DNA from: Vitrella brassicaformis
Lineage: Eukaryota > Sar > Vitrellaceae
Assembly: GCA_001179505.1 (NCBI GenBank)
Contig: CDMY01000252.1
Location: forward strand, 100,164-121,780
Direction of reading: 5' to 3'
Length of the DNA: 21,617 nucleotides
Within the stretch, counting starts at the first letter, position 1. The number at the start of each line of letters is the position of its first letter. Position numbers and translations under genes: made by a program. Of this stretch, positions 1 through 10,161 are shown in pieces. The notes under the pieces were generated by a model. The model was given only the letters and a program-made list of their open reading frames with translations, was not told the origin of the DNA and did no database searches.

Positions 1-9
1 TGTGTGCAG

Positions 10-1436
10 CTGGCGTATCAGTTGTCGTCGAGTTGGCTGCCTAAGTTTTTGGACGCGGGGGCGGGGGCGTCGCCGCGGAAGCGGTACATCCTCACCGACG
101 TCTTGACGTGCGGCATCCTCAAGGCCGACATGGGCTGTGTCAAGCTGCTCACCTCCAAGTACCCAGACCTGCTCGACCTGCCCCACCACATGTGGAGCCT
201 CCCACACATCCAAGTAGACACACCCACACCGCCGCATACTGTGCACACAACACACCCCACCTACACACCTCTGCGTGTGCTGTGTGTCACGATGATATGA
301 TCATCAGGCGGCCAAGCTGGGTAAGGTGGACATCCTGCGATATCTCCTGCAGCAGGGCTCCCGCACCAACAGCAAGGGCCTCGACGGTGCTGCGGCGCTG
401 CACGTGGCGACTGAGGAGGGCTTCATGGACTGCGTGATGGCCCTGCTCAACGCCCACGAGGAGCTGACCACCACCCCCGACGGCAAGGCGGTGGCCAAGG
501 CCGACGTCAACATTCAGGATGCGTCAGGGAGGACCCCGCTACTCATCGCATGCCTCGAAAACCGGTATGTGTGTGTGCAGACAGGGAGGAAGGCATGCAG
601 AGTGATGGCACGAACTCTGTGTGTGTGTGTGTGTGTGGTTGGTTCAGCCACAGTGTGGCTGAGGTGTTGCTGCGCCGCGGTGCCGACGTGAACCGTGAGA
701 GCTACGCGACGGGCGAGACGCCGCTGATGGCCTGCATCCGCACTCGCAACGAGCTCATGGCTCTCCTGCTGCTCAAATTCGGCGTCGACCTCAATTTTGA
801 CCAACAGGTGGGGAAAGAAAGTGCACAACAACACAACACCCCTGGATGGACACATAGAAAGGGTTTGTGTTGTGTGTGTGTGTGGCTTCCTGCATCGCGT
901 CGACCAGGACAAGCGGGGTCGCACGGCGTTGATCTACGCGATTTACTTCGGCCAGTACCTGATAGCTGACAAGCTGCTGGCGAGGGGGGCAGACGTCACC
1001 GCACAAGACGAGACGGGCACCACGCCATACAACGTCATGCTCAACAGGTGCGCACACGCACACACACCCTCATCCACACACACGTGTGTGTGGTCACTCA
1101 CGGTTGTTGATGTGTTTGCGCAGGGTGCGCTCGAACGGTCAGCAGGCCAAGCTGTGCAAGAAGGTCGTGAAGGCTTACCGCACCGCCACGTCTGCTGCCC
1201 ACCACCACCACCACCCCAACAAACCCCCCAGCCCTCCCCAGTCCCAGCAGTACCCACCACCACCAGCCTCACCAGGAGCATCAGCAGCAGCAGCAGCGGC
1301 GGCAGCAGGAGCAGACGGGGAGAATGACGATGACGGCGTGGGCGTAGCGGGCGGCGGTGGGCTGCGGCCGCCCCGAAATGGGCTGCACCGGCGATCGATG
1401 CCTGCATGCTTCTGCGGGGTGGTGGGGGGGCGGTGA
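10..1436 (+). CDS. Ankyrin-repeat protein, 3' part (5' end outside window)
   Basis: Exons 10-213, 308-564, 648-807, 908-1047 and 1124-1436 join in phase to 357 visible residues plus TGA. The 5' end lies left of the window: position 10 directly follows an acceptor (TGTGTGCAG). Ankyrin-type repeats are clear: GKVDILRYLLQQG, DGAAALHVATEEGFMDCV, SVAEVLLRRGADVN, ETPLMACIRTRNELMALLL, GRTALIYAIYFGQYLIADKL and ADVTAQDETGTTPYNVM. Ankyrin repeats are protein-binding scaffolds, so the partner and pathway cannot be read from the sequence. The last exon leaves the repeats: a basic stretch, then a His run, Pro/Gln-rich sequence, an Ala run, an acidic Asp patch and a Gly-rich tail, probably disordered. No enzyme domain is visible in this part; one could exist upstream. 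Three of the four introns carry TG/CA tandem repeats. Confidence 0.85.
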
Positions 1437-1573
1437 GGTGACAGAGACTCACATGGGCTGACTGTGGCTGAGCTGACTAAGAGGTGCACCGACTGGGGTG
1501 TGGAGATGGATCAATGAATGGATGGAAGGGGTGGCAGCCGACGGACAGACGGCAAATGGCGCGTGTGGTGGCG

Positions 1574-1598
1574 GGCTGGCTGGCTGGCTGGCTGGCTG
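1574..1598. repeat. (GGCT)n tetranucleotide repeat
   Basis: About six perfect GGCT units downstream of the ankyrin gene stop codon. Confidence 0.95.
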
Positions 1599-2105
1599 AG
1601 AGAGTGAGCTGGTTGTTCGAACGAGGCTGCGAGATTTGTGGGTGGGAGGGATGTGGGGAATACAGCGTGTGTGCGCAGCAAGTGACGTGCCTTGCCTTGC
1701 CTTGCCATGGCCTGTCTGCCTGCGTGGCTGCCTGTGTGGCTGCCTCTGGGTGTGTGTGTATTCTCTACGGCACTCATCCACTGCCTCCCTGTGCACTGTG
1801 CAGAGTCTGTTGGTTTGGTCGGCTGTGTGCCTGGCATGGCATGGCGTCCACACAGACAGACAGAGAGACATACATTGCGTACGGACATTTTTTCAATGAA
1901 TGAAAGCTGCCTGTCTGCTTGCCTACTGCTGCTGTGCTGACATGACTCGATCCATCGATCGACTGATTGGTGTGGTGTGTTGTGTGACTGAATGAGATGA
2001 GTGATGATATATGGGTCCCTAAAGGCCGACCGATGATGATGTGAGGAGGAGAATCACATATGTTACTTACTGGCGGTGTTTGGACACGCACAAGCCAGAC
2101 AGAGA

Positions 2106-2166
2106 GGGAGGGAGGGAGGGAGGTGACCTGTTGGTTCGTTGGTTGGTTGGGTGGGTGGGTGGGTGT
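2106..2166. repeat. (GGGA)n followed by (GGTT)n/(GGGT)n
   Basis: Four GGGA units at 2106-2123, then GGTT and GGGT units at 2137-2166. The plus strand is strongly G-rich with many GG/GGG runs and could form a G-quadruplex. Confidence 0.9.
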
Positions 2167-2374
2167 GCGCATGCGTATTGGCCCGTTTTCTGATTTTATA
2201 CCGATGCCGTCCGTATGCGCAAGTACCTGCCGACACACACCCATACACGCATACATACATACATGAGGGAGAGAGACCGAAGCTAAGCTCCTTTCCATCC
2301 TACCTACCTACTTGCATCGTTTTTGCAACCGTCCGTGTAAGTGTGGGTGGATGGATGTGTGCGTGGAGCATACT

Positions 2375-2485
2375 TACACACACACACATATATACACACA
2401 CACAAAGAGGGTCCGATCCTTTTATATGCAGCACTTGTTTGTTTGTGTGTGCGCGCGTGTGCGTGTGTGTGTATGTGTGTGTGTT
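2375..2485. repeat. (CA)n and (TG)n microsatellites in opposite orientation
   Basis: A CA/TA tract at about 2375-2404 is followed by a GT/GC tract at about 2435-2485. Because the two are complementary, the transcript could fold into a long imperfect hairpin. Confidence 0.85.
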
Positions 2486-3000
2486 GGGATACTTGTAGAG
2501 GGAGGGAGGGAGGGGCGGGGCTGGTCGATAGATCGACTGAGGTAGGGCTTCCTTTTGATCCACCCACCCACCCACACACACACACCCCCCTCACAAGCAC
2601 CAGACACACACACACACAACCGACCAAGGCACTGATTTACCGGCAGCCACACACACCACCCACACCCACACGCACTACACACGTGCTGTCTGTTGGTTGG
2701 TAAGCATGGCGTGTAAGCAAGAAGGAAGCGATGCAATTCGGCGGGCGGCCGGCCATGCGGCCTGTCCTATCCCCCGAGTGTCTGTCGAGTGTTGCGTTGT
2801 GTGTTGTATAGCTATCCATCCATCCATCCGTTGATTGATTGCTGTGTGTGTCTGTGTGCGTGTGTGTGGGGCACGTGACCATGGCCAATCGTACGTAAGG
2901 CACATCTACACATCCATCGATCCACTCACTCACTCAGTCATGCAGCGCAGCAAGTCAAGGCAAGATTACCACGCATTTCATGATCCATTTGGGAATTCAA

Positions 3001-3078
3001 CAGACAGACAGACAGACAGACAGACAGAGGCGCGCGGGGCACCTTATAAGGCCTGCAGACAGACAGACAGACAGACAG
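3001..3078. repeat. Two (CAGA)n arrays
   Basis: Seven CAGA units at 3001-3028 and about six at 3056-3078, separated by a short GC-rich spacer that includes TTATAAGG. Confidence 0.95.
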
Positions 3079-3175
3079 GCAAAAGGACGGGTGGCTGAAT
3101 GGATGGGGATTGGTAGAGAGGGGGACGGGGGCACCGTTCCGTTCAGCCAGCCAGCCATATCAGTGACGATTGCAC

Positions 3176-3199
3176 CACACACACACACACACACACACA
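3176..3199. repeat. (AC)12 microsatellite
   Basis: Twelve consecutive AC units. Confidence 0.95.
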
Positions 3200-3856
3200 T
3201 GCATGTGATGGTTGGTTGGAGATATTTTTGTCGGCTGACTGACATGGATTGCGATGGATGCGTCCGCCCCGTGTTGAGTTGCCCTCCTGGCTGCCGTGTG
3301 TGGTGTGGCTTCACTTGCTTTGCTATGCTGCCCTGTGTGCACGTGTGGATTGGATTGTTTGTCGTGTGGCGAGTGTGTGTGCGTGTCCGTGTGGGTGTGT
3401 GTGGGGGTGTGTGTGTGGATGGCTGGGATGGCTGAATGACATCCGCTTCGCTCGCCCGCCCGTCCGTGGTTCACTTTCAAGGCCCTTAGCAAGCCCCCCC
3501 TCCCCCACACCCTCCCCCTCTTCCCCGCTATCGCAAGAGTGTGAGAATGAACACACACACACACACACATGTTGTGGGTACTTGATTGATGACGCACGCA
3601 GCCCTGTTGTGTCTCTCGCCTTGCACGTCACCATCCTCAAGGGCATCAGAGAGGGTCCTCTCCCAACAGGAGGTCTCCTGTGATGCCGCCGAGGTTGGTA
3701 ACGTCCAGGGAAAGAGTCTGTGACAGGGCGCGACTCGATTGTTCGTCCAGTCCAGATGCACTCGCTCTCTTCCTCTCTCACACCATGCCATGCATGCCAT
3801 GATGCACGCCATCTTATCTCCACCCACACCACACCCCCATTCGATTCGCCCAAGTG

Positions 3857-3925
3857 CCTGCCTGCCTGCCTGCCTGTCCTTGGGGTCATTTGTCATGACG
3901 ATGTTGAATGGAATGGAATGGAATG
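3857..3925. repeat. (CCTG)n and (GAATG)4 repeats
   Basis: Five CCTG units at 3857-3876, then four GAATG pentamer units at 3906-3925. Confidence 0.9.
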
Positions 3926-4266
3926 GATTGATATATGTAATGTGATCGATCTGATGGATGTACGTGGCGACCGACTTCGTTGCCTTACTTGCCTTGCCTG
4001 ATGCCTCCCTGCCCTCTCCTCTCTGGCCCGTCTGCCTGCCCTGCCCTGTTGTTCCAATCTAACGCTGCCTGCCAACCTGCCAACCTGCTAACCTGCCCTG
4101 CCTACCTACCGGCCTGTCTGTCTGCCTCAGAGCTGGCCTTGCATGCTCAACCAACCCCGTTTCATTCACACCGACCGTCTGGCTGATTTCAACGACCATG
4201 CCATCCATCCATCCACACACTCATACCTGTAGAGGCACCCCCACCCCCACACACAGAGCCACGTTT

Positions 4267-4375
4267 TGACTGACTGACTGACTCACTGAGTGATTGATTG
4301 ATTGATTGCCTTTTATATGTCCGACTGACTGGCCGACTTCATCCATCCGTGTGTGAGTGTGTGTGTGTGTGTGTG
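4267..4375. repeat. (TGAC)n, (TTGA)n and (TG)n repeats
   Basis: TGAC units at about 4267-4283, TTGA units at about 4291-4308, and a TG run at about 4349-4375, interrupted by CCTTTTATATG-type sequence that also occurs near 2418. Confidence 0.9.
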
Positions 4376-4801
4376 TTGTGCAGCTGTGATTGATTGCTTG
4401 GTCTGCAACCAGGGAGTGCCGTCAGTGTCATGCATGCCACGCCGTGATCGTGAGTGAGGAGACTGCGCCGCCGGCCTGCCTGCCTGCCTGTCTGTCTGGC
4501 TGTCTGTCTGGATGTGTGTGTGAGCTACTAAGGCATTGGTGTCATGCACGGCTGCAGCTAGAGACGGACAAACAAACGTATTTAAAGTCACCCCATGCAC
4601 GGCACCATTCGGGAAACAGCCCAGCCAGCCAGAAGGCGTTAGTTAATTCCATTGACTGACAAGAAGGTCCTCTACATCATTGCACGTGTGCGTCTTCCTG
4701 CGCTGCCGATAGAAGAGAGAGATATGTACAGCTGGGGATAAAGGTGCAAGCAGCGGTGTGCCATTCATTTCGTCTGGCTGGCATCGACTTGACTCGACTC
4801 G

Positions 4802-6448
4802 TCAGGCCAAGAAAATCACAAAGAACACCACAAAGAAGACCAGGATCAAGAAGATCTGCACGACGCACCCACACGAGAAGCTAGCTGTAGAGAGTGTGTG
4901 CAAGTGACACGTAGGTGCGCTCCGACGTGTGTACCTTGAGGATGAGCCCCCGGTTAGAGGATATCCTGTGGAAGTAGTCGAGTAGCGCCGTCTGACCCGC
5001 ACGCACATTCGCCAAGGTCGTGTCCACGTCATCGTCAATCCTGCATCCAACCCAATCAACCGACCAGCCGTCCACCACCACCAATCCAACGCACACACAC
5101 ACACACACACACCACCAGCTCTGTCAGGACTGCCCCGCCCGTCCTTGTCTCTCACCTTCTTATCATCTCGTCCTGCTCCTGCACGAGCCCGGCGACGCGT
5201 TGGAATATCTGGGCCAACTCACCTATCACCTTCTGCACGTTCTCCACTGCCTGACCGACAGAGACGACACACACATTAACATCAACACGCACGATGAAAT
5301 GAATGTCAAACAGTCATGTAAAAGGGAAAGGTTATGCGGTGCTCCGGCCGATTGATTACCTCTGCCCTTGATGTGTGGTACGTGGTGCCCCGGTCCAAGA
5401 GCTGGGTCTGCTGGCCGCTGGTTTGAGAGAAACCAACCAAGGCACACACGCCATCGAGGGAAGGAAGGAGTAAGTGTTTGTCATGGCTCCCCCCCCTTAC
5501 AGCCGCCGTCTGTGGGAGTGGCTGTTGCGTACCCTTCCATGTCGATGTTGGCGGCGGCTTCAGGCGACGTGTGCTGGAAGGGGTAGGCACTCGACGCTGA
5601 CGAACCTGCAGGCAGGCAGGCAGGCAACGGTGCGTTGAAGACAGTGACACGTGTGTGTCAGGGTGCTCACTAGCCATGGTGTCGCCATACATCTTCCGCC
5701 TGTTGTCCTGCTTCTTCATTATCTGCAGCCAGCACAGCCCAGCACAGCACAGCACGGAACCCGACACGCACATCAACACCCATCCATGGGATGCCCAATG
5801 CACCCACTCCCACTCCTTTGACGTGCCTCGGTTCTGAGCTGCAGGATGTCCTTGAAGTCCTTGGTGAGCTCAAGCAGCCTGGTCTTGAGCGCCTCGACGA
5901 TGCTGGTGGCGTGCTGCCGCTCGTGGCGGTTGTGGCTGAAGCCCTCCCGCGCTGCCCTGTCCAACGTCTCGATCTTGGTGTTCAGGCCCGTGATGGTCTG
6001 GGAGAGCCATGACAGTCCACACGCGCAGAGATAATGGTTGGTAGATGTGCGAGTCCAGCAGTGGCCAGCTGGCTGGCTGAGTCGTCTGACGCACCGACCT
6101 GTTTGATGTCGTATGTGAGCTCTTGTATCTGGGCTGTCTTGTCGTTGAAGATGCCTCGCTGCTTCGCCACTGACACCACACACACACACACACACACACA
6201 CAGAACAGAACCGAATTCGCCCTGTGTGAGCTGCCTGCCGTCTTTTGCCTCTCTGCTGCACACTCACATTTGGCGAGTTCCTGTAGCTTGAGAGATCCCG
6301 TGTGGATCTCCCTGCCGACTTCATCAGCCACGACGTTGAAATGGCTCTCCACGTGCCCCGGCTGCCGTGGCTTGGCCACATGAGGGATGTGGGAGCTCAG
6401 CTGCTCCGTTATCTCGAAGAACTCGGCCGTGCGGTCCACACACGCCAT
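4802..6448 (-). CDS. SED5: Sed5/syntaxin-5 family Qa-SNARE
   Basis: Nine exons join in phase (6448-6268, 6169-6099, 5997-5827, 5722-5671, 5605-5533, 5417-5360, 5250-5156, 5040-4935, 4855-4802) to 286 residues. Order: N-terminal MACVDRTAEF with the DRTxEF motif by which Sed5/STX5 binds the SM protein Sly1; an Habc-like helical region including LAKQRGIFNDKTAQIQELTY; helices to about residue 158; a Ser/Ala linker; the SNARE helix from about 195 to 260 with the expected zero-layer Gln at about Q228 (LVQEQDEMI); and a C-terminal membrane anchor at 270-286 ending FVIFLA. Family role: the target SNARE for ER-to-Golgi and intra-Golgi vesicle fusion. The length suits a compact protist Sed5. The third intron needs a GC donor (GAG|GCACGT) because no phase-0 GT donor exists before the in-frame stop. 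The start is fixed by the conserved N-terminus. The gene is divergent from the nuclease gene. Confidence 0.93.
5723..5826 (-). other. GC-AG intron in the syntaxin gene
   Basis: Spliced borders are CTCAGAACCGAG|GCACGT and GGCTGCAG|ATAATG. Both flanks are well conserved (ILQLRTE then IMKKQDNRRK, matching the RTEN...RRK region of syntaxin 5). Reading from the donor to the next in-frame stop shows no GT at a codon start, so GC is the only donor that keeps phase. Confidence 0.75.
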
Positions 6449-6657
6449 GCTCCAACCAAAGGGCAACTCCAGCTTGGCGGTCAAGGAAGGACCAAAACGA
6501 TGGAAGATCCTGAAACGACTGTCACTCGCTGCCGAACCACGCGACAAGATCACCAGATTTTTGATTGTGCCTCGGCGATCGCTTTTATTGTTTTGAGTAC
6601 GCCCGAACTCCTCGAGAAGAAGCATCCTCGCCGTCCATTTCGCCGCAGATCTGATAG
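6449..6657. promoter_or_regulatory. Divergent promoter region, syntaxin / nuclease
   Basis: Only 209 bases separate the two start codons, so both 5' UTRs and promoters must lie here. The stretch is free of tandem repeats, with a T-rich patch near 6558-6596. No known motif was recognised. Confidence 0.6.
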
Positions 6658-8292
6658 ATGGGCATTCCCGGGCTGCTGCCGTTTGTGCGCCGGCGCTTCC
6701 CCGCCGTGATATCGGGCGTGGCGACCCTCCGCCCCTTCGCACACCAGCGGCTCCTAGTCGATGGCACTGGCCTCCTCTACCGATTTGCCTACGCCAGCCA
6801 CGGGGATCTGGACAAATGCTCGCAGAAGTTCGCTACGCAGCTGTCCAAATTCAGAGAGCATCTGATTTCCCCATCGTATTTTTTCGAGAAGGAGAGCCGC
6901 CACGAGGGAGAAGGCGGCGGCAACCTGGACGTGCAGTGCAAGCGGGACCATGCGTGGCGGAAGCGGGAGAAGGACCGGCTGAGCGCGATGCTGCGTGCGG
7001 ATGACGCCCAGCGGCAGGCGATGGCCATCATGGGAGAGGGGTCCTATGACAAGACCACGGAGGATACTGTCAAGGATGCGGTGGTGGACGACAAGAGAAT
7101 ACATCTCAAGAAGGGTAGGAGGGAGGGAGGGGCGCAATGGATTGGGTGTATTGATGGAGGGTGGTTGTGTGTGCAGATGATGTGCAGAAGGTGGTAGATA
7201 CGCTCGGCCAGGAGGGGTGCGATGTCAGATGGACGGACCTCGACGCTGAGAAGGTCGGTCTGCTCAGATACGTCCATCGCACCCGAGATGCGCAATACAG
7301 GAGTGACTGCCCTTCCTGCAGGAGTGTGTGCGGCAGTGCCGCAGCGACTCGGATGTGGTCGTGTCGGATGACGTCGATGCACTCGTATTCGGGTCAGCCA
7401 CACACCCACACACGTACGCGCCAGTTGACGAATGATGCCTTCGTTGATCCGGTGTGCTCCTTGCAGTGCTCCTGCGGTGCTTCGTAACGTGCAGTCGCCC
7501 TTGGGGTTGATGTACATCAAGCGCGAGGAGCTGCTGGATGCCATGTGTGGGCGAGGGAGGGAGGGAGGGAGGGAGGGAGGAAAGGCCCATGTCCCATACA
7601 TAGCCCGTATACAATGGTGTGTGCGTGCGCCAGGTTTTAGCATGGAGGAGTTCATAGACTTTTGCATCCTGTGCGGATGCGACTACACAGAGAAACTCCC
7701 AGGCATAGGTGCGGATGGCAGACGACAGGCAATGTGCCTGCCTGCAATGGGTGTCTCACCATGGCGTCGCCGCAGGTCCCGTGGCGGCTTACGAGATCAT
7801 CCAAAAGCACCGATCCATCGAGGTGGCGCGTCCCCACCGCAACGCCCCGTCCATCCCTGTCTCCTTGCCTCCCTTGTGCAATGCAGGCCTTCCTCGACTC
7901 GGATGACTTCCAGAAGCTCGCGAGCAAGAAGGTGGTGACCAAGGTGCTCCAAAAGGTCAGCTGCAATCGATAGCTACACACACACCGCAGACAGAGATCG
8001 AAGCAATGAGCATGACTTGGTGTCCTGACCGACCTGGTCAGTCTGGCTGCTCGTCCCCGATAGAGTTCGTCGAGAAGTTTGTCGACTACAAGTAACCGCA
8101 ATGCACACACACCACAGCCGACTCATCTCTGTCCCTCTCGGTGCCTGTCTCTCTTGTCTATGCGTTTGTTCGGTTGTGTCTCACTGATGCAGGGCGGCCC
8201 GGCAGGTGTTCATGTGGAACACCGACAGCTCGCCAGACAGCCATCCAGACCGGCCGACGGGCAGCGCCGCTGCCGTAGGGGCTGCAGCGTGA
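6658..8292 (+). CDS. FEN1/XPG (Rad2) family structure-specific nuclease, short form
   Basis: Nine exons (6658-7114, 7177-7253, 7322-7392, 7467-7546, 7634-7708, 7776-7822, 7887-7955, 8066-8091, 8193-8292) join in phase to 333 residues. Start MGIPGLLPFV matches the conserved MGIxGL N-terminus, whose free end sits in the active site. Metal ligands seen: D35 (LLVDGTGLLYRF), E177-K-E179, D195 and D197 (VVSDDVDALVFG) and D245 (CGCDY), followed by the H3TH DNA-binding turn (LPGIGPVAAYEIIQKHRSIE). The position of FEN1 D86 seems to hold Glu (about E77 in SPSYFFEKESR). Family role: cleavage of 5' flaps in Okazaki fragment maturation and repair. It is shorter than FEN1 (about 380) and ends after an Ala/Gly tail with no visible PCNA-binding PIP box, so it may be a divergent paralog. 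The donor after exon 4 (ATGT|GTGGGC) and the acceptor of exon 8 (GATAGAG|TTC) are the weakest borders. Confidence 0.87.
7115..7132 (+). repeat. (GGGA)n directly after 5' splice site, intron 1 of nuclease gene
   Basis: The donor GTAGGA runs straight into GGGAGGGAGGGG on the RNA-sense strand. Confidence 0.85.
7554..7580 (+). repeat. (GGGA)6 directly after 5' splice site, intron 4 of nuclease gene
   Basis: The donor GTGGGCGA runs into about six GGGA units on the RNA-sense strand, enough G-runs for a stable RNA G-quadruplex. Confidence 0.9.
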
Positions 8293-8598
8293 CGGCTCGG
8301 CTGACTCTATTCGTGTGGACGTTCGTTCCATCAGTGTCGATAGATATCTCCTCTCAGTGGCGATCGATAGCATAGCAGCCGAGAAAGCGTCTGTCTGTTT
8401 ATGATGGATGCACTGAGACAAATACACATCGATCGCCTGATTCACACCGCAAGAGCTGACACAACCAAACTACACACATGCCATGCAGACGCACACAGAC
8501 GGACCTCCCACAAAGAATGAGACAGATGAGAGACAAGACACACACGCGCTTTGGCATGCACACTGCCCCGGAAACGGACACGGACGCGGAAAAACCAA
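8293..8598. other. Convergent intergenic region, no gene seen
   Basis: Holds the 3' ends of the nuclease (+) and the PG-rich protein gene (-). It has scattered CACA and CAGA runs. Nothing coding is recognisable. Confidence 0.6.
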
Positions 8599-9619
8599 TC
8601 ACTTCGCACTGTCTGCTCTTCCCACGTCCCGCCCTCCCTCACACTTCTCCCCCTCTCCCCCTGCCCCCTGTGCACCGCTGGCAGACGCCATCTGCTTTTC
8701 CGCTCTTGCCGGGTGAGCCTGGTCATCAGAGCCCTTCGTGGCCGCTGTGGTTTCATCCCTGTGGCTGTCGGGTGCCGCGGGTGGTGGTGGGGAGTCCACA
8801 AGTGACGACGCAGGCCTCTCACTGCCGGCAGCCGTCGCCACCTCCCTCTCCCCCGGCCCGCTCTGTGTTAGTGTCTCCTCCTTCTGCTTCGTCGGTGCCT
8901 CGATGCTCACTGTCGGCTCCTCTGCATTGGCAGGCGCCTGGGTCGGCTCGTCGGATTTGGCTGCGGCCAGCCCATCTCTCTCCTTGACATCATATCTTCT
9001 GTACAGCTCGTCAATGTCGACTTTTCTGCTGCTGTTAGTCGGCGCAGTGCCGAATTTGGGGCCGACTGTTGTCGGATACCGAAGGCGAACCGCCACGTCG
9101 CGGACCTTCTCGAGCTGTGTCTCGTAGAACTCTGGCCGCAGCCTCTCGTTGATGACCTTTGTGGGGTGCGGAGGCGGCAGTGTCTCGAGCATTCGCCTCT
9201 CCATTCCGAATCCTGCAGTGCAGACAGGCGGACTGGTTGCTTTGACCCTCTCTGTGGGTGTGGTGGATGGTTCTTGATTGACCTGGCAGTGTCAGTCCAG
9301 GGCTGCCCTTCCATCTGAGCCGCGGATCAGTCACCAACGAGTACTCCCCCACGCCAGGCAGCCGCGCTGCCTCAATCGGCCGCCATATCCCTCCAAACTC
9401 GTCCCGCACGCCCAGCTTGATGCGGTGCTTGCTGAGGGTGCTCTTCTCGACAGAGGGCAGCTCCTGCAGGACGTCGATGTACCTCTTCTCCACGTGTTCT
9501 TGATGGGGCAGCAGCCTCCTTTGCCGTGGTGATGGCACCGTTGACTTGGTGCTCCTGCTGAAGGGGTCTGAGAGGTTAGTGGTCGACATGGGCGAGGGGG
9601 CCGTGCGCGACGTTGACAT
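8599..9619 (-). CDS. Hypothetical protein with PG-rich (SHIPPO-like) motifs
   Basis: Two exons (9619-9283 and 9212-8599) join in phase to 316 residues. The intron has borders CCAG|GTCAAT and CACTGCAG|GA. The N-terminal third is Ser/Thr/Pro-rich and basic. The middle (about 60-180) is ordered-looking and contains LPGVGEYSLV, LTLPGGFGMERR and TTVGPKFGTAP, spaced like sperm-tail PG-rich (STPGR/SHIPPO) repeats, which bind microtubules in cilia and related structures. The match is weak and done by eye, so function is left open. The C-terminal 120 residues are acidic, Ala/Pro/Glu-rich and probably disordered. The start chosen is the first ATG of the open frame after the divergent promoter; M11 is an alternative. 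It is divergent from the secreted Cys-rich gene, 137 bases apart. Confidence 0.72.
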
Positions 9620-9756
9620 CGTTGTTTGACTTGAAAGAATGGTCGACAAGGAGTGGAGACGCTTCAAAGCTCGCCATACGAACCCCCACGCCCCCCGTCT
9701 CCGACTCAGGGTGGCAGACTCCCGCCGCCCGTCGCAGTGACTGACAATCCCAGAAT
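9620..9756. promoter_or_regulatory. Divergent promoter region, PG-rich / secreted protein
   Basis: 137 bases lie between the two start codons, the tightest divergent pair here. There is no tandem repeat and no recognised motif. Confidence 0.55.
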
Positions 9757-10161
9757 ATGGCTGGTTTTTTAACCGTTTTCGTGGCAGCTCTTCTGATCCC
9801 TGGCCTGATGGCTCTTCAGCCTCCCAGGAATGGTGACCGAAGAACAACACCAGAGAATGAGCCGAGTGCCGCGGTTTGCAATGTGCGCTGTCAGGTACAT
9901 TTGCAGTCAAGACAGACGACGACAAGTCCCTTGCCACCCCCCTGATCTCTCACCACAACCCGAGATCACTTGGGAGACTTGTCCGAGACGCTGGCCGAGA
10001 CGCCCACACGGTACGAGTGCGACGGCTCCTGCAAGAATAAGAAGCCGGGCGACCAATGTGGCTCCTACAATATCGGCGGCCACATGGCTCCGTGGACGTG
10101 CAAGTGCACAGAATACCCCAGGGTCTTGCTCCCCGGAACCATACTCAAGTGCATGGTCTGA
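9757..10161 (+). CDS. Small secreted cysteine-rich protein, hypothetical
   Basis: Proposed exons 9757-9894 and 9988-10161 give 103 residues. The N-terminus MAGFLTVFVAALLIPGLMA is a typical signal peptide with likely cleavage before LQPP. The mature part holds eight Cys: two at the end of exon 1 (VCNVRC) and six in exon 2 (YECDGSCKN, DQCGS, TCKCTE, LKCMV), compatible with four disulfides in the secretory pathway or outside the cell. The acceptor is uncertain: TCCGAG|ACG at 9987 and GCCGAG|ACG at 9999 both keep phase and neither is a strong site; acceptors in other phases give a longer Arg/Ala-rich frame with no Cys pattern. No family was recognised. The real gene could have another first-exon border, so treat the join as a model. 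Confidence 0.55.

Larger units (their letters stand above)
1437..4801. other. Repeat-rich convergent intergenic region, no gene seen
   Basis: These 3.4 kb separate the 3' ends of the ankyrin gene (+) and the syntaxin gene (-). Open frames here are translations of tandem repeats (runs of VCVC, THTH, CLPAC) without domain signal or convincing splice structure. The DNA is a patchwork of short 2- to 5-base repeats, several listed separately. Less repetitive islands lie near 2690-2800, 3590-3780 and 4540-4800; the last is probably 3' UTR of the syntaxin gene. No tRNA, rRNA or snRNA was recognised. Confidence 0.7.

Noticed and set aside
3001-3078. Two CAGA arrays as a CRISPR-like pattern
   Set aside because: The units are 4 bases with no unique spacers, in a eukaryotic gene context; these are microsatellites.
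1437-4801. Many open frames of 60 to 190 codons on both strands
   Set aside because: All translate simple repeats, with no domain, no consistent codon use and no phase-linked exons.
6816-7004. Shifted frame in nuclease exon 1 reading DFPIVFFREGEPPRG, resembling the FEN1 VFDGxPP motif
   Set aside because: It has no splice path to either side and turns Arg/Pro-rich. The main frame stays open from the conserved MGIPGL start to the splice donor with GC-rich third positions and its own SPSYFFEKESR at the expected place.
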